Made by a program: the position numbers and the translations under genes
Shown: positions 13,235 through 17,911 of the stretch, one piece after another
Layout: the number at the start of each line of letters is the position of its first letter
Numbering within the stretch: position 1 is the first letter of the stretch
The notes under the pieces: model-generated
Database searches by the model: none
Seen by the model: the letters and a program-made list of their open reading frames with translations, nothing else
What the model was told of the DNA's origin: nothing
Assembly (NCBI GenBank): GCA_002774415.1
Contig: PEYL01000077.1
Span: 1 to 17,911, forward strand
Length of the DNA: 17,911 nt
From: Candidatus Portnoybacteria bacterium CG08_land_8_20_14_0_20_40_83
GTDB lineage: Bacteria > Patescibacteriota > Minisyncoccia > Portnoybacterales > GWB1-42-6
Direction: 5' to 3'

Positions 13235-16003
13235 TTAATATAATTTCTGTATTGTCGTACCGGGATAATAATATAAAAGAATTTCTTTGTAGGTTTTTCC
13301 CTGCGCTGCTAATTGTCTGGTTCCGGCGCCCGAAAGCCCCACGCAATGATTTCCGCCTCCGCAAGCATCATAACCATAGGTTGTGCCTTGAGGATCTTTC
13401 ACCCCGCCATTTAAATATTCATATCCTGATTGACAATATTTTCCTCCCCACACAGAACAGGCCGACCTTGAACCGTTAGTTATCAATTCCGGCGCGCCGG
13501 AACTATACGCAGTCACAATGGTCTGACCATTATAGAAAACCATTTCGCCAAATGTCGCACCGGCGGCAGTAACGATATCCGAAGCGTATGGCTCGCGGCC
13601 ATATCCTTTATAAAGCTGGTCCGAAGTTGTGTTGGTAATATGATAAACTTCGTCACCGCCGTATTTCCCTCCCAATTTAAAATAGTGATAAGCATAAGTC
13701 CGGGCCGCCACGCTCATTGTTTTTAAATATTCCATATTCAATCCCTGATTTGTTTCGGCCACACCCTTAAGATATTCTTCAAGCGGCAATTCATTGACCA
13801 CCCAGAGTTTACCTGATTTATTGGAATAAACAATCTCCAAATTGCCGCGGAATTTATTGTAGTTTAATCCTATTTTCCAGGAAGCTAAATCCTGATAAGA
13901 AATAATCTCAAGAATTGTTCCGGATTTTGGCACCAATTTTGCAAAGACGCCAGAAGGGTTGGCCACGCTTACGGAGAACTGTTCTCCTGTCTGCTTGCTG
14001 ACGACAAGGTTACCGCTTTTATCATAGACATCATATGGCCCGCTGCCCGAAAATACTACTTCTGTCTGCGCTTGAGGGACATTCCAGATAGCAACACGAA
14101 TATTTGGCTGACTTTGCTGGCTTGGGCCAGATGCCGTTGACGGAGTTGACGGCGCAGTTGGAGGCGCCGGCAAAGCGTAAGCAAAAAGTTTTTGAAAATC
14201 ACCTCCGCTTATTTTTAAAACATTTAACCAGGAGAGTTTCAGTTTTTTGAAAGTCGCCAAATCTGGAATTAATTTTGCTAAACCGCTTTCAATTCTAAAT
14301 ACATTAACATCCCCTTTTCTTTGAACCAAAGCGCCGTCGGGATATTTTACGGTTTCGCCCAAAAAATATCGCTCTAATTCTCCGGCAGAAACTGACAGCA
14401 CGTTTTTCCATTGATAGCCTAGATTTGTAAATTGCTCGGCCGATACAAAGGCCTGTTTCTGGCCGCCCGAAAGCAAATAAACCGTTGCTTCGCCGGCCGC
14501 TTTGGCGAGCGTGCCGTTTTTGTAACCGACAAAGTCGCCGGCCGGATACCTTGCCAGTTCTTCATCTGAAACAGACAATATTTTATTCCATTGATATCCA
14601 AGCTTTGTAAAAATCTGGCCGGATAAAATTTCTCTTTTCAGTCCGTTTTCAATCAGATATACAGTCGGTCCGCTCCCTTTTACCAAACTCCCGGAAGGAT
14701 AGCTCATCGGACCGCCTTCCAGAATCGTATCAATATATTCCTTGGTTTTATCTTTCACTTTTGACCATTGATAGCCCAGCACTTTAAAAAGCTGACCTGA
14801 ACTAACCCAGCGTTTTCGCCCATTCTCAATAAAATAGACCTTACCCTGCGAATCTTTAATCAAACTTTTATCCGAACCATAAACAATATCCGGGCCGCTA
14901 GTATATAAACTCAAATCACCAGTCGTTATTTTTTTAACGTTATCCCAGTCAAATCCCAATTTTGCAAACTGCGCCGCAGTAACATTCAAATTTCTTTTTT
15001 TGCCGCCATCCATCAAAAAGACGGAGGGAGAATCGACCGCCTGAAGCAGACTGCCGTCCGGATATTTTAAAAATCTGCCCGATGAAAAAAGATCAAGCTG
15101 CGTCTGTGAAATCACGGCAATTTTTTGATAAGTGCCGCCTTGGCTAGAAAAATCAGCCAGCGATTCAAATGTTTTTCTTTCTCCGCTTATAAGCTGATAA
15201 ATTTTTGAGCCAGATGGCGACTGATAAACAACCCCTTGATATTTCTGTTTGTATTGCGCCGCTGCCTGGCGGACCGCCGCAAAATCCAGAGTGCCCGGGT
15301 CGGGATTCCCCGCATCAATATCTTTATGACCGGCCACCACCGCTCCGGTAAAGATTGAGCTAAAACTGTTTGTCGTCGGAGTCCAGATCGAAAAAGTTTT
15401 TTGGGTCAGGGTCGGGTCAAAATTATTTGTTGCCGCCAGCCAGCCGATCAATCTTGATAAAGAATCTACCATCGCCGCGGGAACTGAACTATTTGTGTAT
15501 TCGCCTAACAAAGTTATACCTATGCTGCCGTAATTGAAATTCTGGCTGGTTCTGTTGTTGAAAGCATGGGCGCCTCTCGAGCCGTTTCCGCCCAAACGGC
15601 CTTCATAAATTTTGCCATCCCTATCAATCAAATAATTATAGCCGATGTCTCCCCATCCTTGAGTGACTGCATGAAATCGATAAATGCTCTGGATTCTGGC
15701 AATTGCCGATAAAGAATCACTGTTTGCGGTCGCCGTGTCATGAACGACAATCCGTTCAACCGGCTGCCAATCAGAAGGAAAAGTTTCATTTTGCGGCAGC
15801 CACGAAAGCATCGCGTGCAACTGGGCAGAATTATCCCAGGTCGAACGGGGTAAAATTATCGGAATATCAGAATCTGCGTAAAATAGAGAACTTGACTGCG
15901 CCTGCGCGCCGGGAAACGCTCCAAACACAAAAAATCCGTTGCTTGCCAAAAGCAAGGCAATAAACAAAACAAGGCCTAATTTTTTCTTTAATTTATCGGC
16001 CAT
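13235..16003 (-). CDS. Secreted amidase - repeat - SpoIID fusion protein
   Basis: A 922-residue exported cell-wall protein. A signal peptide (about 1-35, ending AQA) precedes an N-acetylmuramoyl-L-alanine amidase/PGRP-type domain (about 50-255). That domain has RIVVHDTATAN (H88), IGYNYLIDRDGKIYEGR, GAHAF and GHKDI (H226) with D235 in NPDPG, fitting a His-His-Asp zinc site. Six ~60-residue repeats follow (about 256-608), each with YPDGSL, VYLIENG-KR, LGYQW and an ELxxY end. A Pro/Ser linker (612-634) leads to a SpoIID domain (about 635-922): LPLEEYLKGVAETNQG with E750 at the likely catalytic glutamate, then MSVAARTYAYHYF. SpoIID family members are lytic transglycosylases acting on denuded glycan. 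No Shine-Dalgarno sequence is seen. The ATG touches the end of a MITE-like element. Confidence 0.92.
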   Translation of the reverse strand: MADKLKKKLGLVLFIALLLASNGFFVFGAFPGAQAQSSSLFYADSDIPIILPRSTWDNSAQLHAMLSWLPQNETFPSDWQPVERIVVHDTATANSDSLSAIARIQSIYRFHAVTQGWGDIGYNYLIDRDGKIYEGRLGGNGSRGAHAFNNRTSQNFNYGSIGITLLGEYTNSSVPAAMVDSLSRLIGWLAATNNFDPTLTQKTFSIWTPTTNSFSSIFTGAVVAGHKDIDAGNPDPGTLDFAAVRQAAAQYKQKYQGVVYQSPSGSKIYQLISGERKTFESLADFSSQGGTYQKIAVISQTQLDLFSSGRFLKYPDGSLLQAVDSPSVFLMDGGKKRNLNVTAAQFAKLGFDWDNVKKITTGDLSLYTSGPDIVYGSDKSLIKDSQGKVYFIENGRKRWVSSGQLFKVLGYQWSKVKDKTKEYIDTILEGGPMSYPSGSLVKGSGPTVYLIENGLKREILSGQIFTKLGYQWNKILSVSDEELARYPAGDFVGYKNGTLAKAAGEATVYLLSGGQKQAFVSAEQFTNLGYQWKNVLSVSAGELERYFLGETVKYPDGALVQRKGDVNVFRIESGLAKLIPDLATFKKLKLSWLNVLKISGGDFQKLFAYALPAPPTAPSTPSTASGPSQQSQPNIRVAIWNVPQAQTEVVFSGSGPYDVYDKSGNLVVSKQTGEQFSVSVANPSGVFAKLVPKSGTILEIISYQDLASWKIGLNYNKFRGNLEIVYSNKSGKLWVVNELPLEEYLKGVAETNQGLNMEYLKTMSVAARTYAYHYFKLGGKYGGDEVYHITNTTSDQLYKGYGREPYASDIVTAAGATFGEMVFYNGQTIVTAYSSGAPELITNGSRSACSVWGGKYCQSGYEYLNGGVKDPQGTTYGYDACGGGNHCVGLSGAGTRQLAAQGKTYKEILLYYYPGTTIQKLY

Positions 16004-16004
16004 A

Positions 16005-16230
16005 CCAGGTAGTGAAAATTTGACAAATTGTTTTAACTGAAAAATCGCCTATCGTCTAATCGTTAATCAATACGCCCGATAGCAGGAAAAAATTATAATT
16101 GCTAGCGAATCCACAGGCGAAAGCTTGCTTTCGCCTGTGGCGAACGACGCAATTTCAAGCATTGTCACGCTCCGTGACAATGCTTATTTTTTGTTCGCCT
16201 ACGGCGAACAGTCAAATTTCTACTACCTGG
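16005..16230. mobile_element. MITE-like element upstream of the amidase-SpoIID gene
   Basis: CCAGGTAGTGAAAATTTGAC (16005-16024) matches, inverted, GTCAAATTTCTACTACCTGG (16211-16230) at 18 of 20 positions. CATA flanks both ends directly (16001-16004 and 16231-16234), a candidate 4-bp target duplication. The left CATA contains the complement of the amidase start codon. The interior has CTATCG/CGATAG arms (about 16050-16080) and three strong hairpins (16111-16140, 16157-16185, 16192-16210). No gene or transposase. Confidence 0.62.
16102..16192. repeat. Two-hairpin structured element, copy 2
   Basis: CTAGCGA is followed by a perfect 14-bp stem (16111-16124 with 16127-16140, TT loop). Then comes the linker CGAACGACGCAATTTC (16141-16156) and a perfect 13-bp stem (16157-16169 with 16173-16185, CTC loop), ending in TATTTTTTG. 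The plus-strand form looks like a rho-independent terminator, although all nearby genes are on the minus strand. A further 8-bp hairpin TGTTCGCC/GGCGAACA follows at 16192-16210. The layout matches 9342-9427. Confidence 0.65.
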
Positions 16231-16285
16231 CATATCTTATTTCTATTTTAATAAAAAAACGCGTTCCGGGCAACCCCAGCGGAAA

Positions 16286-16318
16286 TTAAAAAGCAGCTTT
16301 TGAAAAACTGCTTTTTAA
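16286..16318 (-). terminator. Terminator after the 45-residue membrane peptide gene
   Basis: TTAAAAAGCAG (16286-16296) and CTGCTTTTTAA (16308-16318) pair perfectly over an 11-nt loop. On the minus strand the stem ends in a T-rich arm. It lies 17 bp past the stop codon at 16335. The A/T ends make it potentially bidirectional. Confidence 0.6.
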
Positions 16319-16334
16319 AATTGGCAAACTTAGC

Positions 16335-16472
16335 CTACATACCAGGCGTGCCAGGCGGAGTTGACGGCGGCTCAGGCGGCGCCTGCCCGCCATCCTTTTT
16401 CTTCTTCATAAACATCCAGACGATCAGTCCGACAAGCACCACTGCCACAGCAATATAAATCCAATAATTCAT
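16335..16472 (-). CDS. 45-residue single-pass membrane peptide with Pro-rich tail
   Basis: This short frame reads MNYWIYIAVAVVLVGLIVWM (1-20), a near-continuous transmembrane helix. FMKKKKDGG follows, a basic stop-transfer patch, and then the tail QAPPEPPSTPPGTPGM, rich in Pro. The charge pattern suggests N-out with a cytoplasmic tail. It has its own extended -10 promoter (16562-16570) and a terminator (16286-16318), which support a real gene. No Shine-Dalgarno sequence is visible before the ATG. Function is unknown. Small membrane peptides of this design occur near envelope genes in many bacteria, but no specific family was recognised. Confidence 0.65.
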   Translation of the reverse strand: MNYWIYIAVAVVLVGLIVWMFMKKKKDGGQAPPEPPSTPPGTPGM

Positions 16473-16480
16473 GCTTTATC

Positions 16481-16520
16481 TAACCACTTTGAACGTCTGA
16501 AAAACGCTCAGAAATGGTTA
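16481..16520 (-). promoter_or_regulatory. Hairpin in the leader of the membrane peptide gene
   Basis: TAACCA (16481-16486) and TGGTTA (16515-16520) form the base, and TGAACGT/ACGCTCA (about 16490-16496 with 16504-16510) extend the stem with one mismatch. It lies between the predicted promoter and the ATG at 16472, so it would fold in the 5' leader. No T-run follows, so attenuation is not indicated. Confidence 0.4.
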
Positions 16521-16561
16521 ATCTAATTAATTTTTATTATGTGCTCTCTTTATCTTTTATA

Positions 16562-16570
16562 ATTATAACA
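16562..16570 (-). promoter_or_regulatory. Extended -10 promoter for the membrane peptide gene
   Basis: The minus strand reads TGTTATAAT at 16570-16562, a TGn extension plus perfect TATAAT. The -35 region is poor, as is common with extended -10 promoters. Predicted start near 16555 gives a leader of about 80 nt before the ATG at 16472. Confidence 0.5.
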
Positions 16571-16610
16571 AGAACCTGGCACAAATAACAGGTTGACCTG
16601 TGGATAAATC

Positions 16611-16757
16611 TTAGACAATCAGTTGCTGGGTCAATTTATAAATATCCCCCGCTCCCATAATAACAGCAACATCGCCTTTTTTAAGATTCTTTGCCAGATG
16701 TCCGGCGCATTTTACCTTTAGTGAAATAAAAAACTTTTCAAAAATCCCCGCACCAAA
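16611..16757 (-). pseudogene. murC: 3' remnant of murC (UDP-N-acetylmuramate-L-alanine ligase)
   Basis: The minus strand is open from an in-frame TGA (16758-16760) to TAA (16611-16613). Its last ~37 codons read KVKCAGHLAKNLKKGDVAVI then MGAGDIYKLTQQLIV. The segment GDVxxxMGAGDIYK is the characteristic C-terminal end of MurC, where the last domain closes. No ATG, GTG or TTG start lies upstream of the conserved part within the open segment, and the catalytic and ATP-binding domains are missing. It is therefore a remnant. A terminator hairpin overlaps its upstream end, and the adhesin-like gene begins where the rest of murC should be. A weak ACAGGT/ACCTGT hairpin follows the stop. A functional murC is presumably elsewhere. 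Confidence 0.7.
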
Positions 16758-16773
16758 TCATGCGGGGATTTTT
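16740..16773 (-). terminator. Strong bidirectional terminator after the repeat adhesin gene
   Basis: AAAATCCCCGCA (16741-16752) and TGCGGGGATTTT (16761-16772) pair over an 8-nt loop, with T-runs leaving on both strands. It lies 25 bp beyond the stop codon of the surface protein gene (16798), the gene it most likely ends. Confidence 0.82.
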
Positions 16774-16797
16774 TTATAATCACCTGTAAATAAAATC

Positions 16798-17911
16798 TTA
16801 TTTCAATGTCTGGCCAGTTTTATATGAGTCTCTGTCAGTCTGATTTATTTCATAGACGGAATCCCAATTATAACCAAGACTTGTGAATACGGCGGCTGTC
16901 TCAATCCAGCGTTTCTCGCCAGTGTCGCCTGCAGGATAAAGCTTATAGACCCTAAAGTCATTAACAGCGCGAACCAAATCAGAAACGGTAAAAGAATCAG
17001 CTACCGATTTACCAACATCTTTTATATCTCTCCATTTAAGATGCTTGTAGCTGTTGAAGATAGATGGATTTAGGATTAAACGCTTGAATTTTTTTGAACC
17101 GACATATTTGACAATATAGACATCAACATCGCCATTGGCGCGGATAAGTCCGCCTTCGGGAATGGTCTGCCAAGGAGGCAGAGTGGTCGCCTGCTGAACA
17201 TTTGCGCCTTCGGTGTATCCAGAAATAACACCTGAAGCAACAACCTTGACATTTGCCCAAGAATAACCGTTGGCATTAAAAATCTCTCCGGTCGGTATCC
17301 AGCGTTTTTCCCCGTTATCAATTAAATAAACCTTATCCGAATTGCTTGCCCGCAATAAACTGCCACTGGAATATGTCGGACTGGATAGAAGTATTCCGCT
17401 GAAGACACCGCCGCCGCCGATCAACGAACAAGAACTACCGGTTAAATAATATCCGGCGTTACAGGTAATCGCGCATGTCGGATAACTGCCAACAGAGCCG
17501 TCAGAAACAGAGTAAGGCGAGCAGGCGCTAACAGTGATTGTGCCGGAATCAGCCGCTGTCAAACCTGCTTTTGTCGCATGAATTGTGGCGGTGCCGGAAT
17601 TATGGCCGGTCATCACCGCGCTTTTTGAATCAGAGGCAGCCACCAAATCGGTGTCAACTACGTTGCCAGTCTTGCTTGCCAACGACCAAGCATCAGCTGC
17701 CGCGTTAGCAACAAAATTGCTATACTGGTCACGCGTTATTGAATAAGCGGTTATAGCGCTGCCGGAATTTAAGTTCTGAGACGGCACAGTTGTTCCGCTG
17801 CCGTCAACCGCGGTTTCTACTGAAAGCGAAGCGGCCGCACCCGCACTCAACGGGCCCAAAGCGGCGCTGGTCGTGCTAACACCACCGACCGCAAAATTAA
17901 TAGTAAAAGTT
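16798..17911 (-). CDS. Partial surface/adhesin-like protein with Ig-like domain and YPDG/ENG-type repeats
   Basis: The 5' end is beyond the window: the frame stays open to 17911. A TTG at 17857-17859 is internal, not a start. In order, the visible part has a Gly/Ala/Ser/Thr-rich segment and an Ig-like beta domain (about 17530-17830, with SLSVETAVDGSGTTV, NATYPE-like strands and SGTATIHATKAGLTAADSGTITV). A Cys-containing linker (CSPYSVSDGSVG, CAITCNAGYYLTGSSCS) follows. Three C-terminal repeats then appear (about 17390-16798), with VYLIDNGEKRWIPTGEIF, DVYIVKYVGSKKFKRLI and RVYKLYPAGDTGEKRWIETA. The same repeat type fills the amidase-SpoIID protein. No C-terminal anchor is seen. It is probably secreted, but the ligand is unknown. 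Confidence 0.8.
   Translation of the reverse strand, partial: TFTINFAVGGVSTTSAALGPLSAGAAASLSVETAVDGSGTTVPSQNLNSGSAITAYSITRDQYSNFVANAAADAWSLASKTGNVVDTDLVAASDSKSAVMTGHNSGTATIHATKAGLTAADSGTITVSACSPYSVSDGSVGSYPTCAITCNAGYYLTGSSCSLIGGGGVFSGILLSSPTYSSGSLLRASNSDKVYLIDNGEKRWIPTGEIFNANGYSWANVKVVASGVISGYTEGANVQQATTLPPWQTIPEGGLIRANGDVDVYIVKYVGSKKFKRLILNPSIFNSYKHLKWRDIKDVGKSVADSFTVSDLVRAVNDFRVYKLYPAGDTGEKRWIETAAVFTSLGYNWDSVYEINQTDRDSYKTGQTLK

Noticed and set aside
16102..16192. Ordinary terminator of the amidase-SpoIID gene
   Set aside because: It lies upstream of that gene's start and its T-run is on the opposite strand, so it cannot end that transcript.
17857..17859. TTG as the start of the adhesin-like gene
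   Set aside because: The frame continues open to the window edge with the same Ser/Thr/Gly-rich composition and no signal peptide follows the TTG, so the gene is 5' truncated by the window.

Overview
The window looks like a piece of a small, AT-leaning bacterial genome of the Candidate Phyla Radiation (Patescibacteria), most likely a Parcubacteria-type lineage. This placement is inferred from gene content and style, not from a marker phylogeny. Supporting signs are a DUF5674 protein, a membrane-anchored Ada-type (zinc-binding-like) domain protein, surface proteins built from ~60-residue YPDG/ENG-type repeats, few Shine-Dalgarno sequences, several GTG starts, and short intergenic gaps packed with AT-rich heptamer-like repeats and palindromes.

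Layout. Positions 1-116 hold hairpins, including a plus-strand terminator. A minus-strand membrane protein (117-581) is divergent from rpmA (L27, 647-928) and a small unknown gene (957-1193) on the plus strand. A near-consensus promoter for rpmA overlaps the start codon of the divergent gene. From about 1245 to the right end every gene is on the minus strand. In transcription order (right to left) they are: a partial adhesin-like repeat protein, a 3' remnant of murC, a 45-residue membrane peptide, a 922-residue amidase + repeat + SpoIID fusion, a GT2, a GT4, an O-antigen-ligase-like membrane protein, DUF5674, an unknown helical protein coupled to a GT2, an LCP-family protein, another GT2, a C-terminal processing protease (S41), acylphosphatase, ribosomal protein L9 and CTP synthase (pyrG).

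The centre (about 5.3-16 kb) is a cell-envelope cluster. Three GT2 and one GT4 glycosyltransferases could assemble a surface glycan, the Wzy/WaaL-type protein could polymerise or ligate it, and the LCP protein could attach it to peptidoglycan. The amidase-SpoIID protein could cut stem peptides and then denuded glycan strands. These roles come from family membership, and their linkage into one pathway is inference. The left part is housekeeping (L27, L9, CTP synthase, acylphosphatase).

The less ordinary content is in non-coding and repetitive DNA. There are two MITE-like elements with terminal inverted repeats and candidate target duplications (5072-5307 and 16005-16230). A two-hairpin element occurs twice with a conserved linker and covarying stems (9342-9427 and 16102-16192). 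A 7-bp tandem repeat lies inside the GT4 reading frame, where a slip would shift frame. A murC tail survives beside the surface genes. No CRISPR array, tRNA, rRNA or transposase gene was recognised.
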